The notes under the pieces were generated by a model. That model was not told the origin of the DNA and searched no databases. It saw only the letters and a program-made list of their open reading frames with translations. A DNA stretch of 56,420 bases. It comes from Sphaerotilus sp. Its GTDB lineage: Bacteria; Pseudomonadota; Gammaproteobacteria; Burkholderiales; Burkholderiaceae_C. The DNA is taken from positions 1 to 56,420 of the forward strand of contig JAAFKB010000013.1 in assembly GCA_013299055.1 (NCBI GenBank). Direction: 5' to 3'. Shown one piece after another: positions 36,601 through 44,401 of this stretch (the stretch's first letter is position 1; each line of letters starts with the position of its first letter). Both the position numbers and the translations under genes were made by a program.

Positions 36601-37766
36601 ACGTGTTCGTCGGTGCCAGCGGCGACGACCTGCTCGATGGTGCCGACGGCGGCGACACCTACCGTGTCACCGGCAGCGAGGCGGGTGGCTGGACCAGCTT
36701 CCAGGACTTCGACACGCTGCGCGACAGCGGCAGCACGGGCACCGACCGGCTGGTGGCCGTGGGCGCCGTGGTCGATATCGGCCTGAACGACTGGGTGGAC
36801 ACGGGCGTGGAGACCATCGACGCGACCGGCGCCACCGGCACGGTCCGGCTGCTGGGCGGGGATGGCGCGACGCTGTTCGACTTCCGTGCCACGACACTCA
36901 TCGGCAGCAACCTGCTGATCGACAGTGCCTGGAGCAACGACACCGTGTACGGCAGCGCCGGGGCCGACCGGATCGTGGCGGGGGGAGGCGACGACGTCCT
37001 GGATGGCTTCGAGGGCGACGACACCTACCTCGTCACCGGCCAATTCGCCGACGGCTGGCGTGTCTTCCAGGGGTTCGACACCTACCTTGACAGCGGCACC
37101 ACCGGCACCGACACCCTGCTGGCACAAGGCGCGGGCGACGTGGACATCGGCCTGCTCAGCTTCGATGCCGCCAGTGGCATCGAGGTGATCGACACCCGGG
37201 GCGTTGCAGGTCAGACCCGGCTGCTCGGCACCTGGTCCGACGACGTGCTCGACTTCAGCGGCACCACGCTCCTGGGCAGCCGCATCGTGCTGGACGGCAG
37301 CGGCGGCACCGACGTGATCTTCGGCTCGGCCGCCGCGGACACCATCGTCGGCGGCACCGGTGCCGACTCGCTGGCGGGCGGCACGGGCGATGACCTCTAC
37401 CACGTCGGGCGAGGCACCGGTCTGGACGTGGTCTGGGACTACGACGAGACGCAGGGCAATCGGGACACGGTCGAGTTCGGCGCCGGCGTCGGCATCGACC
37501 AGCTCTGGTTCGAGCGCCTGGACGGCTTTCTGGAGGTCCGCATCATCGGCTCCTGGGACCGCGTCTACGTGATGGACTGGGACACCGGACCGGCCAGCCA
37601 GATCGAGCAGTTCCGCACCGCCGATGGCCGCGTCCTGCTGAACACGCAGGTGGACACGCTCATCGCGGCGATGTCGGCGTTCGAGGCGCCGTCGGGCGGC
37701 ACCACGACGCTGTCGGATGCCTACCGCGAGGCGCTGATGCCGGTGATCACGGCGGCCTGGTCCTGA
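33504..37766 (+). CDS. RTX-like repeat protein, main C-terminal part
   Basis: An open frame of 1,420 codons; the ATG at 33504 lies inside a duplicated repeat and is probably not a true start. It encodes the end of unit 3 and units 4-13 of the ~122-residue repeat. Units 4-6 and 7-9 come from a duplicated 1,116-bp block. The C-terminus has a last RTX segment (GGTGADSLAGGTGDD), then a haemolysin-type calcium-binding-related domain (LYHVGRGTGLDVVWDYDE, FERLDGFLEVRIIGSWDRV), typical of type I secreted proteins. The protein is predicted to be acidic, Gly/Asp/Thr-rich, beta-structured, calcium-binding and extracellular. The repeat does not match a domain I can name. Confidence 0.75.
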   Translation: MVRVLDTGDANLLDFRTTTLTGSNLVIDANYGDDTVYGSAAADTIVAGSGNDRLDGGAGGDTYRVTGNEAGGWSSFHSFDTYADTGASASGVDRIVALGTGNVDIGLLGSFGASSGIEAVDGTGATGTVRLYGDGSHSTLDFRGVTITGSNVVIDSNHGNDTVFGTAGADTFLTSFGDDVLDGAGGGDTFRVSGNSTTGFQGYEVYKDTGTAGTDRIVVTGGAAGNLAVDIGVKGWSATGIEQIDTTGTTGAVRLLGTNGAELFDLRTTTVTGTNVVIDAGWGNDTVYGSAGADTIANSQGDDVLDGAGGGDTFRVSGNTTTDFQGYDTYQDTGTAGTDRIVVTGGTLAVDIGVKGWSATGIEQIDASGTTGMVRVLDTGDANLLDFRTTTLTGSNLVIDANYGDDTVYGSAAADTIVAGSGNDRLDGGAGGDTYRVTGNEAGGWSSFHSFDTYADTGASASGVDRIVALGTGNVDIGLLGSFGASSGIEAVDGTGATGTVRLYGDGSHSTLDFRGVTITGSNVVIDSNHGNDTVFGTAGADTFLTSFGDDVLDGAGGGDTFRVSGNSTTGFQGYEVYKDTGTAGTDRIVVTGGAAGNLAVDIGVKGWSATGIEQIDTTGTTGAVRLLGTNGAELFDLRTTTVTGTNVVIDAGWGNDTVYGSAGADTIANSQGDDVLDGAGGGDTFRVSGNTTTDFQGYDTYQDTGTAGTDRIVASGSGDVDIGLKGHFSLASGIEQIDATGVSGTVRLLGENSSQTLDFRGVTLLGTRLLIDAGSGNDVVYGSAGADTLVANSGDDTLDGGGGGDIFRVTGNTTAGFLGRDTYRDTGASTDGVDTVLALGTGNVDIGVQDWQATGIDVIDGRGATGTVRIWANDSANLLDFSAATLLGGNILVDGAFGNDTLKGSAGDDLLYGAFDADLLDGQNGSDTYRVTGNRAAGWGSFNGFDTYADSGTAGTDRIAAVGAGDVDIGVAGWRNTGIEVVDATGAAGAVRLLGQDSADVMDFRATVLVGANLVIDGASGNDTLTGSAGADVFVGASGDDLLDGADGGDTYRVTGSEAGGWTSFQDFDTLRDSGSTGTDRLVAVGAVVDIGLNDWVDTGVETIDATGATGTVRLLGGDGATLFDFRATTLIGSNLLIDSAWSNDTVYGSAGADRIVAGGGDDVLDGFEGDDTYLVTGQFADGWRVFQGFDTYLDSGTTGTDTLLAQGAGDVDIGLLSFDAASGIEVIDTRGVAGQTRLLGTWSDDVLDFSGTTLLGSRIVLDGSGGTDVIFGSAAADTIVGGTGADSLAGGTGDDLYHVGRGTGLDVVWDYDETQGNRDTVEFGAGVGIDQLWFERLDGFLEVRIIGSWDRVYVMDWDTGPASQIEQFRTADGRVLLNTQVDTLIAAMSAFEAPSGGTTTLSDAYREALMPVITAAWS
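33505..35638 (+). repeat. 1,116-bp direct repeat (three protein units), copies apparently identical
   Basis: 33505-34522 corresponds to 34621-35638 with an offset of exactly 1,116 bases (372 codons, three units of ~124 residues). No differences were found in the parts I compared, and both strands' translations of sub-segments agree. The two copies diverge only after 34522/35638. This indicates very recent duplication or homogenisation, or an assembly effect. Confidence 0.85.
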
Positions 37767-37867
37767 GACCGGCACCTGAGCGACACGTCTTCGTGCTCCG
37801 GGGCGGCACACTGCCCCGACTGTCCGAATCCTCGGCCGTTTCTACTGCTCTCGACCAGGAGATTGCC

Positions 37868-38821
37868 TTGCCACTGCCCCCCATCCTCGCCAACCTGCCG
37901 CTGCCCATCATCGGCTCCCCGCTGTTCATCATCAGCAACCCCAAGCTGGTGATCGAGCAGTGCAAGGCCGGCGTCGTCGGCTCGATGCCCTCGCTCAACG
38001 CCCGCCCTGCGTCGCAGCTCGACGACTGGCTGGCCGAGATCACCGAGACGCTGGCCGCCTACGACGCCGCGCATCCAGACGCCCCCGCCGCGCCGTTCGC
38101 CATCAACCAGATCGTCCACAAGAGCAACGACCGGCTCGACCACGACATGGCGGTCTGCGCCAAGTACAAGGTGCCGATCATCATCACCAGCCTGGGTGCC
38201 CGCACGGACGTGAACGACGCGGTGCATGCCTGGGGCGGCGTGGTGCTGCACGACATCATCAACAACACCTTCGCGAAGAAGGCGATCGAGAAGGGCGCCG
38301 ATGGCCTGATCGCGGTCGCGGCCGGCGCGGGTGGCCATGCCGGCGTGAAAAGCCCGTTCGCGCTGATCCAGGAAATCCGCCAGTGGTTCGACGGCCCGGT
38401 GGCACTCTCCGGCGCGATCTCGACCGGCGGCGCCGTGCTGGCCGCGCAGGCGATGGGTGCCGACTTCGCCTACATCGGCTCGGCCTTCATCGCCACCGAG
38501 GAGGCCCGCGCCAGCGACGCCTACAAGCAGGCGATCGTGGACGGCAACAGCGACGACATCGTCTACTCGAACCTCTTCACCGGCGTCCACGGCAACTACC
38601 TGAAGCCGTCGGTCCGTGCGGCTGGCCTCGATCCGGACAACCTGCCCGAGAGCGACCCGACCAAGATGAACTTCGGTGGCGACGCCAAGAAGGCGTGGAA
38701 GGACATCTGGGGCTGCGGGCAGGGCATCGGGGCGGTGGACGCCGTCGTGCCGGCCGCGCAGACGGTGGCCCGGCTGCGGCAGGAGTACGCCGCAGCCCGC
38801 GCACGCCTCGGTCTGCGCTGA
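37868..38821 (+). CDS. Nitronate monooxygenase (2-nitropropane dioxygenase family)
   Basis: A 317-residue FMN-dependent TIM-barrel enzyme. I chose the TTG at 37868, since CAGGAG lies 6 bases upstream and homologues begin LPPxLxNLxLPxIGSPLF; the in-frame GTG at 37793 would add unrelated residues. Motifs are PIIGSPLFIISNP, GVVGSMPSLNARP, AGAGGHAGVKSPFALI (with the catalytic-type His) and LSGAISTGGAVLAAQAMGADFAYIGS (FMN phosphate binding). It oxidises alkyl nitronates such as propionate-3-nitronate. It stands alone, convergent with the NRPS gene. Confidence 0.9.
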   Translation: MPLPPILANLPLPIIGSPLFIISNPKLVIEQCKAGVVGSMPSLNARPASQLDDWLAEITETLAAYDAAHPDAPAAPFAINQIVHKSNDRLDHDMAVCAKYKVPIIITSLGARTDVNDAVHAWGGVVLHDIINNTFAKKAIEKGADGLIAVAAGAGGHAGVKSPFALIQEIRQWFDGPVALSGAISTGGAVLAAQAMGADFAYIGSAFIATEEARASDAYKQAIVDGNSDDIVYSNLFTGVHGNYLKPSVRAAGLDPDNLPESDPTKMNFGGDAKKAWKDIWGCGQGIGAVDAVVPAAQTVARLRQEYAAARARLGLR

Positions 38822-38835
38822 ACGTGGGGCGCTGC

Positions 38836-38855
38836 CGGGCGGGGTCAGCCGCCCG
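38836..38855. terminator. GC-rich hairpin between convergent genes
   Basis: CGGGCGG (38836-38842), a 6-base loop, and CCGCCCG (38849-38855) form a perfect 7-bp stem between the stop of the nitronate monooxygenase gene and the stop of the NRPS gene. Without a T run it could act as a weak bidirectional terminator. Confidence 0.35.
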
Positions 38856-38867
38856 CTGCTGCCCGCG

Positions 38868-41800
38868 TCATGCCGCCGCCGTGACCGCCACTGCGACCGG
38901 CCGGGCCGGGTTGCCGTGCCAGCGGGCGGCCGTGGTGGGCTGCTCCCCTTTCATCACGAAGCAGTCGGTGTCCAGCACCACGCCATCCGACGCCACCACC
39001 CCGTAATGCACGAAGGCCCGTGCGCCCAGCGTCACGTCGTCGCCCAGCCAGATGTGGTCGGACTTGAACAGGCCGTCCTCCAGCGAATGGCCCTGGACCA
39101 GCGACAGCTCGCCCAGCGTGGCGTGGTCGCCCAGGGTGGTCAGCGTCTTCTCGGTGATGGAGCCACCATCGTCCAGCAGCTGCCGCCCGACGCCCACCCC
39201 CAGCGCCCGCCACACCCAGCCCATGCAGGGCGTGCCGCGCAGCAAGGCCAGCAGTGCGCTGTCGCCCGGCAGTCCCAGTTTCCAGAAGCGTTCGTGGCGC
39301 CAGAACGCCGGCTCCAGGATGGCGTCGGTGCGCGGCGCCAGCGGCTGCCAGAGCAGGCTCGCCCGGTCCACGCCGACGTACCAGAGCACCTGCGCCACCA
39401 GCGCCACCAGTGTGCCGATCGCCAGCGACAGCGCCCCCGGTATCGGCAGCCCGACATACGCCGCGTACACGCTCACCGTCGCGAGCGCACCCCCCACGGC
39501 GTGGGCCGCCAGGAAACACAGCATCGTCCACAGGTTCGAGCGCCGCTTGCGCCGCAAGGCATCCGCCCGCCAGACGGGATCCAGCCACCGCGGATCGGGC
39601 CGGTCCCGCAGCACCGAGCGCGGAATCTCGAAGCACGGCGAGCCCAGCAGCCCGACGTTCTCGCGCCGTGGCCCGTCGATCGGCACCATCACGCGGGTGG
39701 CGAGCAGGCAGTTGTCGCCGGTGCGGGCACCGGCCGGGAAGAGCACGCCGTTGCCGATGAAGTTGTGTGCACCCACCTCGGCATGGCCCACCCGGAACTG
39801 CCCGGCCGAGAGTTCGGCGTTGCTGACCAGCAGCCCGTCCGAGACCATCGTGCCGCGGCCGAAGGTGCACAGCGTCGGCACGTCGTGCGTCTGGTGCATG
39901 CCGAAGTTGGAGCCGGTCTGCGCCAGTCCGGGCATGCGGTAGCCGATGGCCTGCAGCCAGCCGGTGGCGAACTGGCTGTCCCCGGCCAGCGCGTTGTGGA
40001 ACTTGGAGTTGCTCCAGGCGGTGATCCACTGCAGCAGCAGGTGGTGTGGCCCGTAGAGCGGATAGGCGCGGCCCGGGGTCAGCGCCCGTGCGGCCAGGCG
40101 CGGCAGGCTCACCAGGACCAGCGCCCAGGCTGCTGCGCCCGCCAGCAGCCCGCCTGCGCCGAACAGGGCCACCCAGCCGAGGGCTTCCCAGTGGCTCGGG
40201 TGGGCGTGGCCGAGCAGGTGCAGGTTCAGACGCTCCTCCAGCCGCTGGCCCTGTGCGCTGCCCAGCAGGGACAGCCCCCACAGCGGCAGCGGCAGGGACA
40301 CGCCCATCAACAGCCCGAGCTGCACCAGCGAGAACCCGGCCTTGCGCCACCGACCGGGCCGTGCGCCGTCGGGCAGGCGCCGGAAGTCGGTGTCGGTGGG
40401 TTGCGCGGGGGAGCCGTGGGCGCGCCGGTCGGGGGCGATGCGCTGGCCTGGCAGCAGCGCGGAGCTGTGGCCGAGCTGGCTGCCATCGCCCATCGCGGTG
40501 TCGATGTCCAGCACGGACGCATCGCCGACGAAGCAGCCGCTGCCGATTTTGACCGGGCCGGGCCGCACCCAACCCGCCTCGACGCGGTAGCCGTTGAGCA
40601 GGACGTGGCGGCCGATCACGCTGTCGTCGCCGACGGTGAGCAGGTCGGGGCAGACCGGCAGCAGCGGCGTGGCGATCACCGCGCCACGGCCGATGCGCGC
40701 CCCGAGCAGGCGCAGGTAGACGTTGTAGAGCGGGGTGCCGGCGAACACCACGATCGGGTTGAAGCGCAGCAGCTGGCGCACGGCCCAGAAGCGCAGGTAG
40801 GCGCCGCTCCAGGCGGGAAACGCGCGGGCGGTCCAGCGGCCGATCAGCAGCCACTTGACGAGCACCGGCCCCATCACCAGCAGCCCCCACAACCCGGCCC
40901 CGAGCACGACCGCCCGCCCGAAGGCGCGCACCAGATCGGTTTCGGCGAGCAGCCAGTCCAGCCCGGCCAGCATCGGCCAGAACTGCGCAGCCGAGTACGC
41001 CAGCACCATCAGACCCTGCGCCACGCCGCAGCCCAGGTAGGCGAGTCGGCTGGCGTGGTGCGGGGCGGTGGGGGTGGCGGTCTGGGCGTCGGGTGGGGCG
41101 GTGGTCGCGGCCACACTGGCGCTGGTGTCGAGGTGGTGAGCGAGCTGGCGCACCGAGGGGTGCTGGTACAGATCGGCCATCGACAGCGTCGGCCGACCCA
41201 GCACCCGCCGCAGCCGCGCCCCCAGCCCGGCCATCAGCAGCGAGTTGGCGCCCAGGTCGTCGAAGAAATGTGCGCCCGCCGGCACATGGTCCAGCCGCAG
41301 CACCTCGCCCAGCGTGGCGGCGATGACCAGCTCGGTCGGGCTGGTCGGCGGATCGTCCTCGGCCGCGGCCTCGGCGGGCAGGCGGCCGGTCGGTGGGGGC
41401 AGCGACTTGCGGTCGGCCTTGTCGCTGGCGAGCATCGGCATCTCGGCCAGGCACTCGTAGCAGCTCGGCACCATGTAGCCCGGCAATTGCTTGCGCAGGC
41501 GGCGGCGCAGGGTCTGCGGATCGACTGCCGCATGGCCGGGCCGCAGCGTGTAGTAGGCGACCAGCTCGACCGCCCCCGGCGCGAAGGCATGTGGCTGCAC
41601 GACCGCCTGGCGCACGCCGGCCTGCTCCATCAGCACCGACTCGATCTCGGCCAGCTCGATGCGGTAGCCCCGGATCTTGACCTGCGTGTCGATGCGCCCC
41701 AGGTACTCGATCCGGCCATCCTCGCGCAGCCGGCCGAGGTCGCCGGTGCGGTAGAGGCGGCCGGACGGGTTCGGTTGCACGCCGACGAAGTCGTCGATGA

Positions 41801-42986
41801 AGGCCCGCGCCGTCTGGTCCGGCCGGTTCAGGTAGCCCTGTGCCACGCCGACGCCCGCGATCACGATCTCGCCGACTTCGCCCAGCGGCATCACCCGCCG
41901 CTCGTCCGGCGCCAGGATCAGCACCGTGTACGTGGGCAGCGGCCGGCCGATCGTCACCACGGGTGCGGCCGGGTCGAGCACCTCCAGCGTCGCCGTCACC
42001 GTCGTCTCGGTCGGCCCGTAGGCGTTGAGCATGCGCCGCTGCGGTGTCGCCCAGCGTTGCACGAGGTCACGCGGGCAGGCTTCCCCCGAGACGATCAGCA
42101 GCCGCAGGTCGGGCAGCTCGGCCTCGATCGTCGCCAGCAGCGTCGGCACGCAGCACAGCGCGGTGATGCGCCGCTCGGTCAGGAAACGCGCCAGATCCTC
42201 GCCGAGCAGGCTGGTGCCGCTCTGGTTCGGGTGCAGCGTGGCGCCGACGCACAGCGGCACCCAGGTCTCCTCGACCGCGAAGTCGAAGGCCATCGTGAGG
42301 CCCTGGTAGACCTGATCGTCCGGCCGGTAGCCATACACCTCGGCGGCGACGCGCACGAAGTTGCAGATCTGCGCCTGGTCGATGGGCACGCCCTTGGGCC
42401 GCCCGGTCGAGCCGGAGGTGTAGATGACGTAGCACAGGGCGCGGTCGAGGTCGCCTTCCGGGGCGGTGTCGGCCAGTTCCTGGGGGGTCAGCCGCTCGCC
42501 CGAGGTGTCGCAGGCCAGCCCGTCCACGCACAGCCCCGGCACCGGCAGCGCCCCCAGCCGCCCGGCGTAGCGTGACACGCTGAGCACGCAGCGCACCTCG
42601 GCGTCCTCGCAGATGAAGGCGCAGCGGTCGTCCGGAAAACCGGGGTCGAGCGGGACATAGGCCGCGTGCAGCTTGAGCACCGCCAGCATCGCGACGTGGC
42701 TGTGGACCGACTTGTCGAACAGCAGCGCCACCCGGTCGCCGGGCCGCACCTCGCCCGTGCTGAGCAGGTGCCGCGCCAGCCGGTTGGCGCAGCGGTCGAG
42801 GTCGGCGTAGGTGAGGCTGGCCTCGTCGCTGCACAAGGCGAGGGTGGACGCGGCGCGCCCCTCCCGCGCCAGCGCGTCGCAGCGTTGCTCGAAGAGGTCG
42901 TGCAGCCGCTCGCCGGGCTGCCAGCGCAGGTGGTGGTCGGTGTCGGGTGGCTGGAGGGTGGTGGGCGACGGGTGGGCGAGGTTCAT
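38868..42986 (-). CDS. Pls/PosA-family single-module NRPS with membrane/beta-helix C-terminal half
   Basis: A 1,372-residue protein. Residues ~25-520 form an adenylation domain (A3 YVIYTSGSTGRPKG, A4 AFDFAVEETW, A5 NAYGPTETT, A7 YRTGDLGR, A8 RGYRIELAEIE). A thiolation domain follows with DDLGANSLLM, phosphopantetheine Ser582. There is no classical condensation or thioesterase domain. Instead residues ~640-1372 alternate transmembrane helices with left-handed beta-helix (hexapeptide) segments, as in epsilon-poly-lysine synthetase Pls, where such domains make isopeptide bonds. A by-eye specificity code is D-F-E-T-I-S-A-V-T-K; the Glu at the third position suits a cationic side chain. Start ATG 42986 is 14 bases after the aminotransferase stop. 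Predicted product: a cationic homopolymer, probably of diaminobutyrate. Confidence 0.85.
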   Translation of the reverse strand: MNLAHPSPTTLQPPDTDHHLRWQPGERLHDLFEQRCDALAREGRAASTLALCSDEASLTYADLDRCANRLARHLLSTGEVRPGDRVALLFDKSVHSHVAMLAVLKLHAAYVPLDPGFPDDRCAFICEDAEVRCVLSVSRYAGRLGALPVPGLCVDGLACDTSGERLTPQELADTAPEGDLDRALCYVIYTSGSTGRPKGVPIDQAQICNFVRVAAEVYGYRPDDQVYQGLTMAFDFAVEETWVPLCVGATLHPNQSGTSLLGEDLARFLTERRITALCCVPTLLATIEAELPDLRLLIVSGEACPRDLVQRWATPQRRMLNAYGPTETTVTATLEVLDPAAPVVTIGRPLPTYTVLILAPDERRVMPLGEVGEIVIAGVGVAQGYLNRPDQTARAFIDDFVGVQPNPSGRLYRTGDLGRLREDGRIEYLGRIDTQVKIRGYRIELAEIESVLMEQAGVRQAVVQPHAFAPGAVELVAYYTLRPGHAAVDPQTLRRRLRKQLPGYMVPSCYECLAEMPMLASDKADRKSLPPPTGRLPAEAAAEDDPPTSPTELVIAATLGEVLRLDHVPAGAHFFDDLGANSLLMAGLGARLRRVLGRPTLSMADLYQHPSVRQLAHHLDTSASVAATTAPPDAQTATPTAPHHASRLAYLGCGVAQGLMVLAYSAAQFWPMLAGLDWLLAETDLVRAFGRAVVLGAGLWGLLVMGPVLVKWLLIGRWTARAFPAWSGAYLRFWAVRQLLRFNPIVVFAGTPLYNVYLRLLGARIGRGAVIATPLLPVCPDLLTVGDDSVIGRHVLLNGYRVEAGWVRPGPVKIGSGCFVGDASVLDIDTAMGDGSQLGHSSALLPGQRIAPDRRAHGSPAQPTDTDFRRLPDGARPGRWRKAGFSLVQLGLLMGVSLPLPLWGLSLLGSAQGQRLEERLNLHLLGHAHPSHWEALGWVALFGAGGLLAGAAAWALVLVSLPRLAARALTPGRAYPLYGPHHLLLQWITAWSNSKFHNALAGDSQFATGWLQAIGYRMPGLAQTGSNFGMHQTHDVPTLCTFGRGTMVSDGLLVSNAELSAGQFRVGHAEVGAHNFIGNGVLFPAGARTGDNCLLATRVMVPIDGPRRENVGLLGSPCFEIPRSVLRDRPDPRWLDPVWRADALRRKRRSNLWTMLCFLAAHAVGGALATVSVYAAYVGLPIPGALSLAIGTLVALVAQVLWYVGVDRASLLWQPLAPRTDAILEPAFWRHERFWKLGLPGDSALLALLRGTPCMGWVWRALGVGVGRQLLDDGGSITEKTLTTLGDHATLGELSLVQGHSLEDGLFKSDHIWLGDDVTLGARAFVHYGVVASDGVVLDTDCFVMKGEQPTTAARWHGNPARPVAVAVTAAA

Positions 42987-43000
42987 CGGTGCACTCAGGC

Positions 43001-44278
43001 TCAGGCGGCGCGGCGCATCGCGGTGGAGAGTGCGTCGGTGAGCGCGCCCTGCAGGATCGCCAGCCCCTGCTCCAGTTGCGGCAGCGGCGTGTTCAGCGGC
43101 GCCAGCACCTTCAGCACCTGGTCCCGTGCTCCGGAGGTCTCGATCACCAGCCCGCGCTCGAACGCCAGGCTGCACACCTGCCCCGCCAGCTCGCCGCTGA
43201 CCACATCCAGCCCCTGCATCATCCCGCGCCCCTTGAGCGTCGAGCCGGGCACCTCGCGGGCCATGCGCTCCAGGTGGACCTGCACCAGCGCGGCGCGGCT
43301 GGCGATGTCAGCCTCGAAGCCGGGGGTCTGCCAGAAGGTCTGCAGCGCGGCGGTGGCGGTGACGAAGGCGTGGGTGTTGCCCCGGAAGGTGCCGTTGTGC
43401 TCGGCGGGCCGCCATTGGTCGTGGTCGGGATGCACCAGCACCACCGCCATCGGCAGCCCGAAGCCGGAGAGCGACTTCGACATCGCCACCAGGTCCGGCA
43501 CGATGCCCATCGGCTCGAAGCTGAAGAAGCTGCCGGTGCGGCCACAGCCGGCCTGCACGTCGTCCACGATCAGCAGCGCGCCGTGCTGGCGGGCGAGGCT
43601 GGCGATGCGCTGCACCCAGCCGATCGACGCGGCGTTGAGGCCCCCCTCGCCCTGCACCGTCTCCAGCAGGATCGCCGCCGGGGCATCGACGCCGCTCGAC
43701 GGGTCGTCCAGCATCCGGGCGAGCAGGGCGGCGGTGTCGATGCCCGGGCCCTGGTAGCCATCGAACGGCATCCGCGTCACGCCCGACAGCGGCATCTGCA
43801 TGCGGTTGTAGGCGCTGCCGGTGGCGGCTAGCGCGCCCATCGTCACGCCGTGGTAGCCGTTGGTGAAGGCGATGATGTTGTGCCGGCCGGTGACCTTGCG
43901 GGCCAGCTTCATCGCCGCCTCGACCGCGTTGGTGCCGGTCGGGCCGGTGAACTGGACGCGGTGCGGCAGCTGGCGGGGCTTCAGGATCGCCATCTCGAAG
44001 GTGTCGAGGAAGGCGCGCTTGGCGGTGGAGTGCAGGTCCAGCCCCATCGCCAGGCCGTCCGCGCCGATGTGCCGCAGCAGGGCCTCGCGCATCGTCGGCT
44101 CGTTGTGGCCGTAGTTCAGGGCGGCGCAACCCGCCAGGAAATCGAGGTACTCGCGCCCGGTCTCGTCGCGCATCACGCTGCCCTTGGCCGTGGTGAAGAC
44201 GGTGTCGAAGCGGCGGCAATAGCCGCGGGCGGCCGATTCGCGGCGCTGGAAGATCGTGCGGTCGTTGAGGTCTGCCAT
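43001..44278 (-). CDS. ectB: Diaminobutyrate-2-oxoglutarate aminotransferase (EctB-like)
   Basis: A 425-residue class III PLP aminotransferase, beginning FQRRESAARGYCRRFDTVF as EctB-type enzymes do. Further motifs are TGPTGTNAVEAAMKLARK (phosphate binding), the IVDDVQAGCGRTGSFF acidic site for PLP N1, and Lys268 in MSKSLSGFGLP as Schiff-base lysine. It converts aspartate semialdehyde plus glutamate to L-2,4-diaminobutyrate. No ectA or ectC adjoins, so ectoine synthesis is not indicated. The NRPS gene follows after 14 bases on the same strand, so the diaminobutyrate is probably its monomer. A separate promoter-like sequence lies upstream at 44344-44372. Confidence 0.9.
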   Translation of the reverse strand: MADLNDRTIFQRRESAARGYCRRFDTVFTTAKGSVMRDETGREYLDFLAGCAALNYGHNEPTMREALLRHIGADGLAMGLDLHSTAKRAFLDTFEMAILKPRQLPHRVQFTGPTGTNAVEAAMKLARKVTGRHNIIAFTNGYHGVTMGALAATGSAYNRMQMPLSGVTRMPFDGYQGPGIDTAALLARMLDDPSSGVDAPAAILLETVQGEGGLNAASIGWVQRIASLARQHGALLIVDDVQAGCGRTGSFFSFEPMGIVPDLVAMSKSLSGFGLPMAVVLVHPDHDQWRPAEHNGTFRGNTHAFVTATAALQTFWQTPGFEADIASRAALVQVHLERMAREVPGSTLKGRGMMQGLDVVSGELAGQVCSLAFERGLVIETSGARDQVLKVLAPLNTPLPQLEQGLAILQGALTDALSTAMRRAA

Positions 44279-44343
44279 GTCGGTTCCTTCCTGTCTGGGG
44301 TCATCGGGATTGGCTGGCAGTATCAGAAATGCGCCTGTTTGTA

Positions 44344-44372
44344 ACCTTATGTAAGTGATCTGCGCAGGTCAA
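44344..44372 (-). promoter_or_regulatory. Putative sigma-70 promoter of the ectB-NRPS operon
   Basis: On the minus strand TTGACC (44372-44367) and TAAGGT (44349-44344) are separated by 17 bases, 66 bases upstream of the ectB ATG. The region is distinctly AT-rich. It suggests the ectB-NRPS pair has its own promoter apart from the upstream tolC-like gene. Confidence 0.4.
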
Positions 44373-44401
44373 TACCGCACCACCGACGCCGACGGTCCCG
44401 C

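Noticed and set aside
33504-37766. Frameshift interpreted directly as programmed phase variation
   Set aside because: A single assembly cannot separate a real duplication from a repeat-collapse error, so it is reported only as a finding to test.
33288-37811. 1,507-codon minus-strand open frame opposite the RTX-like gene
   Set aside because: Its repeats simply mirror the plus-strand repeats, and the plus strand shows RTX motifs, a proper start region and a known C-terminal domain.
38676-42575. 1,299-codon plus-strand open frame opposite the NRPS gene
   Set aside because: No recognisable domain; the minus strand encodes unmistakable adenylation and thiolation motifs.
43001-44278. Ectoine biosynthesis operon
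   Set aside because: ectA and ectC are absent on both sides; the next gene is an NRPS.
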